From: Roseiarcus sp963741845
Lineage (GTDB): Bacteria; Pseudomonadota; Alphaproteobacteria; Rhizobiales; Beijerinckiaceae
Length of the DNA: 64,000 nucleotides
NCBI GenBank assembly: GCA_963741845.1
Contig: CAVUJV010000025.1
Span: forward strand, 62,001-126,000
Direction: 5' to 3'
Shown here: positions 26,986 through 36,571 of the stretch, piece after piece
Position numbering within the stretch: the stretch's first letter is position 1
Layout: the number at the start of each line of letters is the position of its first letter
The notes under the pieces: generated by a model
What the model was told of the DNA's origin: nothing
The model's database searches: none
The model's input: the letters and a program-made list of their open reading frames with translations, nothing else
Program-made: the position numbers and the translations under genes

Positions 26986-27809
26986 TGCATCTCCACTTCC
27001 GCGCGCTCGATGCGGTCGAGCCGCGCGCAGAAATCCTTCACGGAATCGAGCAGCCGCTCGGGACACTCGACGTGCGGCGAATGCCTGCAGCCGTCGAAGA
27101 TTTCGACATCGACCGGAGCGTAGCTTCGCGCCTCGATCTCGCGCACTTGCGCGATCGTGCCGTACTGATCGTCCGCGCCCTGAACGACAAGCATGGGCAC
27201 GCGGATGTAGTCGACGCAATCGGCGATGTTCCAGGCCTTGAAGCCCGGATCGAGCCAGGCGTCGTTCCAGCCGCGGAATGCGTTGTCGACGTCGCGGTGA
27301 TATTTCGCGAGCTTCGGTTTGAGATCGCCCTCGTCGTAAGCGCGCTTCGCCTCGGCGATCGAGGCCAGTCCCGACGGCTCGGTGAAGAGATGCGGCGCGA
27401 TGAGCACAAGGCCGCGCACGCGGAAATCCTCGACGCTTCCGGCATAGATCAGCGCAATCGACGCGCCGTCGCTGTGGCCGAACAGGACGCCGCGGCGAAA
27501 CCCGATCGCGTCGAGCACGGCGGCCAGCGGCCCGGTCGCCTCGCGCGTCATATAGTCGAGCGGCCTCGGCAGGGGCGTGGGGCCGGACTGACCGTATCCG
27601 GCGCGCGAATAGGCGAAGACCCCGAAGCCGGTCGCTTTCGCGAGTCGGGCCGGGAAGTCGCGCCAAAGCGCGACCGAGCCCAAGCCCTCGTGCAGCATGA
27701 CAAGGGTCGGCGCCTGGTCGGGCGACGGTCCGAAACTCGCCGCTTCGAGCCGGACTCCGGCGGCCTCGATGAAGCCGGTCGCTCCGTCGCCCCAGGAAAA
27801 GGACGTCAT
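26982..27809 (-). CDS. Alpha/beta hydrolase of the box-type cluster
   Basis: 275-aa alpha/beta hydrolase. The oxyanion region MLHEGLGSVALWRDFP, nucleophile elbow LFGHSDGASIAL (Ser near residue 98), acid region VQGADDQYG and His in CRHSPHVECPE make a complete catalytic triad. It is translationally coupled to boxD, which suggests action on an aromatic CoA or ring-opened product. The ATG at 27809 begins MTSFSWGDGATGF; the frame is open upstream to 28025 but the extension lacks similarity. Confidence 0.85.
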   Translation of the reverse strand: MTSFSWGDGATGFIEAAGVRLEAASFGPSPDQAPTLVMLHEGLGSVALWRDFPARLAKATGFGVFAYSRAGYGQSGPTPLPRPLDYMTREATGPLAAVLDAIGFRRGVLFGHSDGASIALIYAGSVEDFRVRGLVLIAPHLFTEPSGLASIAEAKRAYDEGDLKPKLAKYHRDVDNAFRGWNDAWLDPGFKAWNIADCVDYIRVPMLVVQGADDQYGTIAQVREIEARSYAPVDVEIFDGCRHSPHVECPERLLDSVKDFCARLDRIERAEVEMQ

Positions 27810-28110
27810 GCCGCTCACTCCCCCAGCTTGAAGGACTGGCTCGCGCCGTGGGACAGACTCAGGCGAGCCCCCCGGCATATTGGCATCCAGCGAAACCAGC
27901 CTGGGCGAGCGTCCATCCGCGCGACGGACTGCAATGTTGGCCCAAGTTTGCGACATCTTCCACGCGTCCTTTTCGGCGGGGCCGGCACAGGCGATATAGT
28001 ACCTCACCCCACGCCAATGATGCAATATAACTCATATTGACGTTCGGCTGGAAATAGGAACCGTGGCGCAACACTTAACCTCTTGCTTTACGATCCGCGC
28101 CGTGATACTA
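27810..28110. other. Divergent intergenic region, hydrolase-boxD versus arsR
   Basis: About 300 bp containing the promoters of the leftward hydrolase-boxD transcript and the rightward arsR transcript; the part from 27990 to 28110 is A+T-rich. No operator for a BoxR-type regulator was recognised. A leftward frame continues through much of it but has no ribosome site or similarity. Confidence 0.4.
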
Positions 28111-28122
28111 AAGCATATGCTT
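28111..28122. promoter_or_regulatory. Perfect 12-bp palindrome at the arsR start codon
   Basis: AAGCATATGCTT, a perfect palindrome whose centre is the ATG chosen as the arsR start. ArsR proteins bind short palindromes at their own promoters, so this is a candidate autoregulatory operator. The assignment rests on position and symmetry only. Confidence 0.5.
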
Positions 28123-28464
28123 AACCATCAGCAGGCGCTCGATCTGGCCTTTCAGGCCCTCGCCGACCCGACAAGGCGCGCGATTGTCGAGCGCCTGACG
28201 CACGAGCCAGCCTCGGTCAGCGAACTGGCCAAACCGCTCAAAATGTCGCTGCCGGCGGTGATGCAGCACCTGTCCGTGCTGGAAGCCTCGGGCCTCGTGC
28301 GCTCCGCCAAGGCGGGGCGGGTGCGCACCTGCCGCGTCAATCCGGAGGCCCTCAGCCTCGCCGAGCAATGGATCAACGCGCGCCGCATGGAATGGGAGCG
28401 GCGCCTCGACCGGCTCGGAGACTATCTCGAAACCCTGACCAAGGAAGGAAATGTCGATGGCTAG
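28117..28464 (+). CDS. ArsR-family transcriptional regulator
   Basis: 115-aa winged-helix regulator starting MLNHQQALDLAFQALADPTRR; the HTH is SELAKPLKMSLPAVMQHLSVLEAS. It has no metal-binding CxC pair and belongs to the group usually paired with SRPBCC/AHSA1 proteins. Its end overlaps the start of the tandem SRPBCC gene by 14 bp, so they form one operon. The ATG sits inside a 12-bp palindrome, a likely autoregulatory site. Confidence 0.88.
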   Translation: MLNHQQALDLAFQALADPTRRAIVERLTHEPASVSELAKPLKMSLPAVMQHLSVLEASGLVRSAKAGRVRTCRVNPEALSLAEQWINARRMEWERRLDRLGDYLETLTKEGNVDG

Positions 28465-29408
28465 CACGACTCTGAAGACCCGCACCCTGCCCCCCGTTCG
28501 CGTCTCGCGCACGCTGCATGCGCCGCGCGAGCTCGTGTTCAGGGCGTGGAGTTCATCCGACCATGTGAAGCGCTGGTTCGCCCCGACCAGTTATACGGTC
28601 CCTCAGGCCAACGTGCGGATGCAGGTCGGCGGCCCGTTCGAGGTGCTGATGAGGTCGCCACAAGGCGAAGAGCATTGGTCGCGCGGAAAATTCGTCGAGG
28701 TGTCGGAATTCGACCGGCTGGTGATCGATTTCACGGTCGAGGATGCGAAGGGCCATGCGCTGTTCGGCGCCTATACCGAGGTTGCTTTCGCCGACACGCT
28801 CGGCGGCACACGGATGGACGTCATGCAAACCTATACGGTGCTCGATCCCGACGCCGCCTGGATGGCCGAGGGCGCGCCGCAGGGCTGGGCGCAGACGCTC
28901 GACAATCTCGCCGCCGAACTGCGGCGCATGCAGACGGCCGCGCCCACGCAGCGGTCGGTCGTGCACGCGATCTTTACGGTGGAGCGCACTTATGACGCGC
29001 CGGTCGCGCATGTCTGGCGGGCGCTGTCGGACGAATCGGCGAAGGCGAAATGGTTCGGCAGGAGCTCCGGCGAGTTGGAGATGATCGAGCGCAGCATGGA
29101 CCTTCGTGTCGGCGGCCGCGAGCGTTGCCAAGGGCCGCTGGCAAGGCGGCGTCGTCTCCACGTTCGACGCGATCTATCACGATATCGTCCCGAACGAGCG
29201 CCTCGTCTACACTTACGAGATGCATCTCGACGAGCGGAAGATTTCCGTCTCGCTCGCGACGCTGCAATTGCAGGCGCACGGGCCCGCGCGCACCACCCTC
29301 AAGGTCACCGAACAGGGCGCGTTCCTCGATGGCTACGAGGACGGCGGCGCGCGCGAGCACGGCACGGGGCTGCTGCTCGACAAGCTCGGCGAATCGCTGA
29401 AAGCGTAA
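28451..29408 (+). CDS. Tandem SRPBCC (AHSA1-like) domain protein, frameshifted
   Basis: Two START/AHSA1-like domains in a row: residues about 12-155 (VSRTLHAPRELVFRAWSSSD) and about 165-318 (VERTYDAPVAHVWRALSDES). The second domain changes frame near 29123, where GGRERC should read on as GGRERAKGRWQGGVV; one extra T would explain it, and the span is 3n+1 (318 aa corrected). Such proteins bind hydrophobic ligands and are usually cotranscribed with an ArsR regulator, as here. Two domains in one chain are less common than one. The ligand is unknown. Confidence 0.82.
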
Positions 29409-29425
29409 GGCGCTCCCCGGAAATC

Positions 29426-29460
29426 CCCCTTCCCGCTCGCGCCGCTTGCGGGAGGGGGGC
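29426..29460. terminator. GC-rich hairpin between convergent genes
   Basis: Arms CCCCCTTCCCGC and GCGGGAGGGGGG with one mismatch around an 11-base loop, placed exactly between the convergent SRPBCC and thioesterase stops. It may serve as a terminator or be a REP-type element; a T-run is not obvious on the plus strand. Confidence 0.5.
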
Positions 29461-29467
29461 TCGGTTC

Positions 29468-29956
29468 TTAGCCGCTCCGCTTCAAGGACACGCCCTGACC
29501 GGCCTGCGGCGGATGAGGCGCGCCGCTCTGCGCTTTCTGAAGCGCGTCGAGGGCGGCCAGCGTCTCAAAGCTCCAGGGCGTTGCGCGAGGGGCGTCCTCG
29601 CCGCGCTGGACCGATAGAAGCAGTTGCTCGGAAGCGGCGATGATATCGCCGGAGGCGCCCGTCATCTCCAGCCAGACGCGCATCCGCTTGTCGTCATGTT
29701 CGAGCAGGCGGCAGACGACGGCGAGGATGTCGCCTTCCTTGGCCTCCCTGAAATAGTGGAGCATCATCTGAAGCGTGTAGAGCGTGCGCCCGGTGCCCTC
29801 CCGCGCCCGGGCGTCGAGCCCGATGCGGTCCATGAGGGCATCGACCGAGCGGCTGAACACGATCGCATAAGCCGCGTCATTCATGTGCCCGTTGTAGTCC
29901 AGCCACTCGGACGTGACTGTGGTGGCGAGAACCGGAAGCCCGGAACCGTGGCGCAT
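29468..29956 (-). CDS. Hotdog-fold acyl-CoA thioesterase
   Basis: 162-aa protein with the 4-hydroxybenzoyl-CoA-thioesterase-like signature SEWLDYNGHMNDAAY (DYNGHMN) near residue 18 and a central YTLQMMLHYFREAKEGD. It resembles carnitine/betainyl-CoA thioesterases and would release a free acid from a CoA ester. The ATG at 29956 is preceded by GGGAGG at proper spacing; an earlier ATG at 29962 is too close to that site. Confidence 0.82.
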   Translation of the reverse strand: MRHGSGLPVLATTVTSEWLDYNGHMNDAAYAIVFSRSVDALMDRIGLDARAREGTGRTLYTLQMMLHYFREAKEGDILAVVCRLLEHDDKRMRVWLEMTGASGDIIAASEQLLLSVQRGEDAPRATPWSFETLAALDALQKAQSGAPHPPQAGQGVSLKRSG

Positions 29957-30070
29957 GGACATCCTCCCGATGGCGCAGGCCCTCCCCGAAGCCGTCGCCT
30001 CTGTCGAAATCCTTGCGCGCTCTGTCGCGCCGCGCAAGAGCGACCGGCCTACGGCCCCTCCAAAAAGCAG

Positions 30071-30103
30071 AAGACGCGGCCGAAGGGGATGCGGCCGCGT
30101 CTT
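30071..30103 (-). terminator. Rho-independent terminator of the Spy-like gene
   Basis: Perfect 12-bp stem (AAGACGCGGCCG with CGGCCGCGTCTT) and 9-base loop. On the minus strand it is followed by CTGCTTTTTG, a fitting U-tract, 30 bp after the stop of the Spy-like gene. Confidence 0.8.
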
Positions 30104-30133
30104 CATGGACCCGAAGCAACAACGCCTTCGGGG

Positions 30134-30857
30134 TCAATCCTCGTCGTTGTTTTCGTCGTTGAAGCCGTGGTCGAAATCGTGACGCCGCGGCCAACCCTCA
30201 CCCCAGCCGCGAGGGCCCATCATGCCCGAACCGCCGCCACCCATCATGCCGGGACCGCCCATCATGCCTGGACCACCGCCGCCCATCATCATCATGCCGG
30301 GGCCGCCCATCATGCCCATCCGATGCGGCCCGTGGCCCATCATCATGAGCGCGTGGCTGACCCACGTGAACACGTGCTTCTGACTATCGTCGAAACTGTC
30401 GTAGAGGGGCTTGCCCGCTTCGGCGATCTTCTTCATCGCGGCTGCGCGCTGCGAAAGACGATCGGCCATCGAGTTCAAGCCGCTCCACCGGGTTTACCGG
30501 CGTGATGTCTTCTTTATCCGGAGCAGCCATGCCGCCGGAGCCGGAGCCCATTTTGGCCCGTCGCTCCATCATGGCTTTCATCATCTCTCCCATGTGCTTC
30601 ATCCGCATTTCTGCGGCGTCGCGCACGGAAGTCTCAAACGGGGCCCAAAGCTTTTCCTGATCCGGGGTCAGCTTGAGGGCGGCCTTGAGGCCGGCGAGTT
30701 TGGCGGAGAGGAGCGCCTCGTGGTCCTCCGTCCAGCGCTGCATGCGATCCATGCCGGCCGCGGGTTTAGCCGCAGTGTCGGTGGAAGCCGCGAAGCCCGT
30801 CGTGACAAATCCGCAGACGGCGATTGCAGTCAGGGGCGCGACGACAGACCATTTCAT
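30134..30857 (-). CDS. Periplasmic Spy/CpxP-like LTXXQ protein with Met-rich tail, frameshifted
   Basis: About 240 aa after bridging one shift. A Sec signal peptide (MKWSVVAPLTAIAVCGF to GFAA) leads into a helical LTXXQ domain (LKLTPDQEKLWAPFE; MADRLSQRAAAMKKIAEAG; a third helix near FDDSQKHVF). The C-terminal 60 residues are an unusual Met/Gly repeat (GMMGGPGMM units with MMMG) ending in a His/Asp/Asn/Glu-rich tip. The frame changes near 30473 within PVERLE-SMADRL; one extra base fits and the span is 3n+1. Family members are periplasmic chaperones or metal-stress proteins; the Met-rich tail suggests copper(I) contact, which is inference. Confidence 0.78.
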
Positions 30858-30973
30858 CGTTTTTCGCCTCATAAGCGTTGCGACAGGCGAAGGATCGGCC
30901 CAGGACGGATGAAATTCAAATTAACTCCCCGTAATGAACGGGAAAGTGATCGCGCGTGAGAAAGAGGAACAAG

Positions 30974-31747
30974 ATGTCCGAGGTGGTTGGAAAGCTGGCG
31001 GCGGGGTTGAGGGCGGAGACCCCACTGTTCTGCGCCTGGGTCGGCATGAATGAGGCGGCGGTCGCCGAAAGCCTGGCGCGCGAGGCCTTCGACGCCGTGG
31101 TGCTGGACATGCAGCATGGGGCGCTCGACTTTCCCGGAGCTTCGCGCGCCATTCTCTCGATCGCCCTCGCCGGAAAGCCGGCGATCGTCCGCACGCCGGT
31201 CGGCGAATTCGCGCTGGCGAGCCGGCTGCTCGACGCAGGCGCGGCCGGAATCATCGCGCCGATGATCAACAGCGCGGACGATGCGCGCCGGCTTGTCGCC
31301 TTCACGAAATTCCCTCCGCTCGGCGAACGCTCCTGGGGACCGCGCGCCGCGCTGCCGCTCTCCGGTCTCGACGGACCGAAATATCTGAACGTCGCCAATG
31401 GATTGACCCAGACGATCGCGATGATCGAGACCCGGGCGGCGCTGGAGGCGCTCGATGACATCCTCGGCGTTCCGGGGATTGACGGCGTTTTCGTCGGGCC
31501 GTCCGACCTCTCGATCGCTCTGACCGACGGCCGAGCCGCCGAGCCGCGCGGCGCCGCGCTGATGACCGAAGCCGGGCGCATCGTCGCCCGGGCCAAGGCG
31601 CACGGCAAATACGCCGCCATGTTCTGCTTCGACGGCAAGGACGCCCGCGCGCTCGCCGCGCTCGGCTACCGCCTTTGCACGGTCTCGACCGACCAGTTGA
31701 TGTTGGGGGCGGCGGCGCGCGCGGAACTTGCTGCGGCGCGGGGCTGA
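30974..31747 (+). CDS. HpcH/HpaI family aldolase
   Basis: 257-aa class II (metal-dependent) pyruvate aldolase of the HpcH/HpaI family. Visible: VVLDMQHGALDF (catalytic His region, residues about 42-53), AAGIIAPMI, the metal-ligand Glu in MIETRAALEALDD and GVFVGPSDLS. It would cleave a 4-hydroxy-2-oxoacid to pyruvate and an aldehyde. It stands alone between the Spy-like gene and gyrB; an RBS-like AAAGAGGAA precedes the ATG at 30974. Confidence 0.9.
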   Translation: MSEVVGKLAAGLRAETPLFCAWVGMNEAAVAESLAREAFDAVVLDMQHGALDFPGASRAILSIALAGKPAIVRTPVGEFALASRLLDAGAAGIIAPMINSADDARRLVAFTKFPPLGERSWGPRAALPLSGLDGPKYLNVANGLTQTIAMIETRAALEALDDILGVPGIDGVFVGPSDLSIALTDGRAAEPRGAALMTEAGRIVARAKAHGKYAAMFCFDGKDARALAALGYRLCTVSTDQLMLGAAARAELAAARG

Positions 31748-31942
31748 GCCCCGCGCCTCCCCCTCGCATTTCTCGCCCAATATCCCTATATAGATCATTG
31801 AGTTGGCCGCTCGCGTCCCGCCCTGCCGCAAGGCGTCCCCAAGCCGCTTTTGGCGTGCATCGGGACGCAGGGGGGAGTATGATGCGCGCGACTTCGAATC
31901 GCGGCCGCGCCGCGCTGAATTTCCCTGCCAAAGGCTTTCGCG

Positions 31943-34403
31943 TTGAACATCGACGACAAGACTCTGCCTCGCCGCGCGGAAGCGGCCAGCGAGGCTTACG
32001 GGGCCGATTCGATCAAGGTGCTGAGAGGGCCTGGACGCCGTCCGCAAGCGCCCGGGCATGTATATCGGCGACACCGACGACGGCTCCGGCCTCCACCACA
32101 TGATCTACGAGGTCGTGGACAACGCCATCGACGAGGCCCTCGCCGGCCATGCGAAGCTCGTGACTGTGACGCTGAACGCCGAGGGCTCCTGCACCGTCAC
32201 CGATGACGGGCGCGGCGTCCCGACCGGCATCCACGAGGAGGAAGGCGTCTCCGCGGCCGAGGTCATCATGACCCAGCTGCACGCCGGCGGAAAATTCGAC
32301 CAAAACTCCTACAAAGTGTCCGGCGGTCTGCACGGCGTCGGGGTGTCGGTGGTCAACGCGCTCTCGACGAAGCTGACGTTGCGCATCTGGCGCGACGGCA
32401 AGGAGCATTTCGTCGAATTCGCCCACGGCGAGACCGTCGCGCCGCTCAAGGTTGTCGGCCCCGCGCCGTTGATCGACGGCGAGTCGAAGCGGGGCACGGA
32501 AGTGACCTTCACGCCTTCGCCCGAAACCTTCACGATGATCGAGTTCGACTACGCGACCATCGAGCATCGCCTGCGCGAGTTGGCCTTCCTCAATTCAGGC
32601 GTGCGCATCGTGCTGACGGACGCGCGCCATGTCGAACCGAAGATCGAGGAGCTCTGTTACGAGGGCGGACTCGAGGCTTTCGTGCGCTATCTCGACCGCA
32701 CCAAGACGGCGCTGATCGAGAAGCCGATCCTCATCAAAGGGGAGCGCGACGGCATCGGCGTCGAGGTCGCGCTCTGGTGGAACGACAGCTACCACGAGAA
32801 CGTGCTGCCCTTCACCAACAACATTCCGCAGCGCGACGGCGGCACGCATCTCGTCGGCTTCCGCAGCGCGCTGACGCGCCAGGTGGTGGGCTACGCGGAA
32901 AGCTCGGGCCTGATGAAGAAGGAGAAGGTGGATCTCACCGGCGACGATTGCCGCGAGGGCCTCACCTGCGTTCTCAGCGTCAAATGCCCCGATCCGAAAT
33001 TCTCGTCGCAGACGAAGGACAAGCTCGTCTCCTCCGAGGTGCGGCCTGTCGTCGAGGGCCTCGTCAACGAATTGCTCTCGCAATGGTTCGAAGAGCATCC
33101 GCAGGAAGCGCGCGTCGTTGTCGGCAAGGTGGTGGAGGCGGCGCAGGCGCGCGAGGCGGCGCGGAAGGCGCGCGAGCTTACGCGGCGCAAGGGCGCGCTC
33201 GACGTGGCGAGCCTGCCCGGCAAGCTGGCGGATTGTCAGGAGCGCGATCCGGCCAAGTCCGAGATTTTTATCGTCGAGGGCGATTCCGCAGGCGGAACCG
33301 CGAAACAGGGCCGGAACCGTGAGTTCCAGGCGGTGCTGCCCCTACGCGGCAAGATCCTCAACGTGGAGCGCGCGCGCTTCGACAAGATGCTGTCGTCCGA
33401 GCAGATCGGCACGCTCATTACCGCGCTTGGCGCGGGCATCGGCCGCGACGACTTCAACATCGAAAAGCTGCGCTACCACAAGATCATCATCATGACCGAC
33501 GCGGACGTGGACGGCTCCCACATCCGCACGCTGCTGCTCACCTTCTTCTTCCGTCAGATGCGGCAGGTCATCGAGAACGGGCATCTGTTCATCGCCCAGC
33601 CGCCGCTCTTCAAGGTGAAGCGCGGCCAGTCGGAGCAATATCTGAAGGACGAGCGGGCGCTCGAGGATTACCTCGTCGAAGCTGGCCTCGAAGGCGCGTC
33701 GCTGACGCTCGCCCACGGCGAGGTGCGCGCGGGCGCGGATTTGCGCGCGCTGGTCGAAGAGGCGCGCGCCATGCGTCGCGCGCTCGACGCTCTGCATTCG
33801 CGCTATTTGAGAAGCGCGGTCGAGCAGACGGCGCTTGCAGGCGCGCTGACGCCGCTCGCTTCCGCCGACGATCCCGAGGGCGCGGCGCGCGCTCAGGAAA
33901 TTGCAGCGCGCATGAACGCCATCTCCGAGGAGACGGAGCGCAGTTGGACGGCCCGAGTCGATGCGAACGGTTACGTGTTGACGCGCGAGGTCCGTGGGGT
34001 GCGGCAGGCGGCGATTCTCGATTCGGCGCTGCTCGCTTCCGCCGACGCGCGGCGGCTCGCCGAGCACGCCCGCCCTTTGAGCGAAGCCTTCGCCGAGCCG
34101 GCGAGCTTCACGCGCCGCGGCGATACGATGCCGGTCGCGGGCCCCTCCGACCTGCTCGAAGCCGTCAACGCGGCCGGCCGCAAGGGCGTGAGCTTCCAGC
34201 GCTACAAAGGCCTTGGCGAGATGAACAAGGACCAGCTCTGGGAGACGACGCTCGACCGCGAGGCGCGCTCGCTCCTGCAGGTGAAGATCCGGGAGGTGGA
34301 CGAGGCGGACGACCTCTTCGTCAAGCTCATGGGCGACGTGGTCGAGCCGCGCCGCGAGTTCATTCAGGCCAACGCGCTGAGCGTGGCGAACCTCGACGTG
34401 TGA
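31943..34403 (+). CDS. gyrB: DNA gyrase subunit B, frameshifted near the start
   Basis: GyrB, 819 aa when one shift is bridged. The ATPase domain has EVVDNAIDEALAGH, DDGRGVPTGIHE and GGLHGVGVSVVNAL; the TOPRIM domain has IVEGDSAGGTAKQGRNREFQ and MTDADVDGSHIRTLLL; the C-terminus has QRYKGLGEMNKDQLWETT. The frame changes at 32027-32029, where a GGG run carries one extra G (sense should read VLRGLDAVRKRPGMYIG). Start is TTG (31943). GyrB is essential, so this shift is almost certainly an assembly error. An insert near residues 560-680 is present as in other alphaproteobacterial GyrB. Confidence 0.96.
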
Positions 34404-34410
34404 GAGTCGG

Positions 34411-34440
34411 CGTCCCTCTCCGCAACCGCGGAGAGGGACG
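34411..34440. terminator. Bidirectional terminator between gyrB and doxDA
   Basis: Perfect 13-bp stem (CGTCCCTCTCCGC with GCGGAGAGGGACG) and AACC loop, followed by TTTGC on the plus strand, lying exactly between two convergent stops. Confidence 0.75.
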
Positions 34441-34446
34441 TTTGCG

Positions 34447-35541
34447 TCACTTCTGCTCGCTGAGGCTCGTCGAGAACATGCGACCGTCCACGTCGGTCAG
34501 CTGAACCGATGCCGCGCCCGCAGAGGAACCCGAGGCCGGAGGCGGAAGGGTGATGGTGGCCGCCGCCCCCATCGGCGCTCTGACCCCGAACGGGCCCGGT
34601 CCGAACTTGTTGTAAGCGTAGTCGTTGTCGAACGCCGATTTCGGCAGCTTCGAGAGCGCCGCAGCATCCCAATGCGCAACCGCTTTCCCGCTCCCGTCCA
34701 ACAGTTGCGCCGTCACGACATGCACCGGCGCCTCCGGGGTGCCGGCGTCGAGATAGACGTGGAAGCGCACACTTCCGTCGGGCAGAAGCGCGCCCGCCGT
34801 CAGCGTCAGGTGATGCTTGGTCGGACTGACCGGCCCGCCGTGGAACGGGGTTACGACCGATCCCCGGTAATAGCTGTAGGTGCCCACATTGAAGATCACA
34901 ACGAAGGCGAACACGGCAAGCGCAAGATTGCGAAAGCTGTCCCGGCCGACATTGGGCAGCGGGACGCTTCCCGAGGCCCAGCGGAACCAGGAGGCGCCGC
35001 CGAGCGAGGGCTTGCGCCGCATGAGCACATTGTCGAGCGAATAGGCGCTGCCGCCCGCGAGCAGCAAAGTCGCGCCCATCGCCAGATTGCTGGCCGCCAT
35101 GGTCCATTCGTCGATACAGGTCGCGCCCTGCCAGCCGAACATCGCCATCAGCAGCACGGAGAACACCATGGTGACCGCCGCCGCGAGCCGCGTGAACAGG
35201 CCCGCCATCAGCATCGCGCCAAAAATCAGCTCCGCGGCGCTGAACAGGATGACGCCGGCATAGAGGACATAAAAGTGCTGAAGCATGAAGCTGATGAGAT
35301 GGTCCGTCCCGAACAGCGCGCCTGGCATCGCCGTCTGAAACTTGTTCGCCATCCAGGTCGGCGCTGTCGGGTCGAGCTTCGAGGGCGCATAGATGAAGCG
35401 CCGCGAGCCTCCGCCCCAATAGATGAAGCCCTGGATGAAGCGGACCGGAAGCACGGCCAGACCCACGGCCCACCACAGAGCCTGAGCATCCGTCAGGCTT
35501 CGCGCCTTTTCACCAACTCTCGTGAAAGCAATTGCAGACAT
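34447..35541 (-). CDS. doxDA: DoxD-DoxA fusion, thiosulfate:quinone oxidoreductase type
   Basis: 364 aa. Residues 20-185 are the DoxD/DoxX-like membrane domain with about four helices (FIQGFIYWGGGSRRF, AELIFGAMLMAGLFTRLA, GWQGATCIDEWTMAA); from about 205 a single helix (LALAVFAFVVIFNVGTYSYY) leads to a beta-rich periplasmic DoxA domain ending GPFGVRAPMGAAATITLP. DoxD and DoxA are the subunits of archaeal thiosulfate:quinone oxidoreductase, fused in several bacteria. It would oxidise thiosulfate or a related sulfur compound and reduce quinone. Last gene of an operon with a binding protein and a DsrE-like protein. Confidence 0.85.
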   Translation of the reverse strand: MSAIAFTRVGEKARSLTDAQALWWAVGLAVLPVRFIQGFIYWGGGSRRFIYAPSKLDPTAPTWMANKFQTAMPGALFGTDHLISFMLQHFYVLYAGVILFSAAELIFGAMLMAGLFTRLAAAVTMVFSVLLMAMFGWQGATCIDEWTMAASNLAMGATLLLAGGSAYSLDNVLMRRKPSLGGASWFRWASGSVPLPNVGRDSFRNLALAVFAFVVIFNVGTYSYYRGSVVTPFHGGPVSPTKHHLTLTAGALLPDGSVRFHVYLDAGTPEAPVHVVTAQLLDGSGKAVAHWDAAALSKLPKSAFDNDYAYNKFGPGPFGVRAPMGAAATITLPPPASGSSAGAASVQLTDVDGRMFSTSLSEQK

Positions 35542-35569
35542 TTGCGTTTCCTGCCGAGTGCGTCAGCGC

Positions 35570-36568
35570 TCACTTCGCCGGCGCGTTACCCGCATAGGGC
35601 TTCATGCCGTAGCGTTCGAATATCTTCAGGGCCGGCTCGGAGCGGATGAAGGCCAGCCATAGCTTCGCAGCGTCGGAGTGGGGCGCGTCTTTCGCCATCG
35701 CCCCGGCATAGATCGCCGTGCTGTTCTGATCGTCCGGAATATCGACATGGCTGATCGGATTCCCGGCCTGCTCCTGAAACAGCGCTTCCGATTTCCACGT
35801 CACGCCCGCGTCCGCCTTGCCCTGCATCAGGAACAGGGGCGTCTGGCGATGATGGATATGGGTGAGGACCGCTTTGCCGTCCGCGACCTTTTCCTTATAA
35901 ACGCGATCGACCAGTTGATCGCCGCCCGCCTTGCGCAGCGACGCCTCGATCTGTCTGGCGATCCCTTCGTATTCGGGATTGGGCATCGCCAGCCGGACGT
36001 CGGGCTTCCCAAGATCGGCAAGCCCCGTGATATGAGCCGGATTGTTCGCCGGAATCATGATCGTGAGCGTATTGGTGACGTAAGGCACGGCGGGCCCTTC
36101 GAGGAGGCCGTCGCCGATCAGCGCTTCGACCTTCTTCAGGCCCGCGAAATACGCATCCGCCTTGGCTGTCCAGGTCATGTTGCCGGAGGTGATCGTGCCC
36201 CCCGCCTTCATCTGCTTCACAAGAAGCCCCGGAGGGATCGTCTCCCAATAGATGCGGCCGTCGAACTCGGGATGTTCCTTCTCGAACTCGGCGACGAGCG
36301 GCGCCATCGCGAAATAATAATTCCCGCCGACATAGAGGACGAGCTTCGCATTCATGGGGTCGCCGTGGAAGTCCGCGAGATTATCCACCTCGGGGACCGT
36401 GAACTCGAGCCCGCGCGATTTTACGTCGCTATTCTCCCCGTGTTGCCAGGGAGGAAAGACACCAAGGCCGTCCTCGGCCGCGCTTGCGGGGGCAAGCTGG
36501 AACATCGTGAAGGCCGCGAGGCATGCGCTCAACCACGCCATTCGACCCGGAAACCTCATACCCATCAT
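35570..36568 (-). CDS. Periplasmic substrate-binding protein (ModA-like fold)
   Basis: 332 aa with a Sec signal peptide ending near APASA-AED. The mature part has a class II binding-protein pattern: KLVLYVGGNYYFAMAPLVAEFEKEHPEF, TNTLTIMIPANNPAHI, DLGKPDVRLAMPNPEYEG and LFLMQGKADAGVTWKSEA. Such proteins bind molybdate, sulfate, phosphonates or similar anions, but no ABC permease or ATPase is adjacent. It starts 4 bp after the stop of the DsrE-like gene and 28 bp before doxDA, so it may act as a periplasmic sulfur-compound carrier and not a transporter component. Confidence 0.82.
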   Translation of the reverse strand: MMGMRFPGRMAWLSACLAAFTMFQLAPASAAEDGLGVFPPWQHGENSDVKSRGLEFTVPEVDNLADFHGDPMNAKLVLYVGGNYYFAMAPLVAEFEKEHPEFDGRIYWETIPPGLLVKQMKAGGTITSGNMTWTAKADAYFAGLKKVEALIGDGLLEGPAVPYVTNTLTIMIPANNPAHITGLADLGKPDVRLAMPNPEYEGIARQIEASLRKAGGDQLVDRVYKEKVADGKAVLTHIHHRQTPLFLMQGKADAGVTWKSEALFQEQAGNPISHVDIPDDQNSTAIYAGAMAKDAPHSDAAKLWLAFIRSEPALKIFERYGMKPYAGNAPAK

Positions 36569-36571
36569 CCA

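Noticed and set aside
30200..30320. Short tandem DNA repeats that might be a CRISPR or minisatellite
   Set aside because: They encode the Met/Gly repeats of the Spy-like protein; units are short, imperfect and lack spacers.
32015..32040. Programmed frameshift in gyrB
   Set aside because: No slippery heptamer or downstream stimulator is evident, and other genes show the same +1 pattern; an assembly error is simpler.
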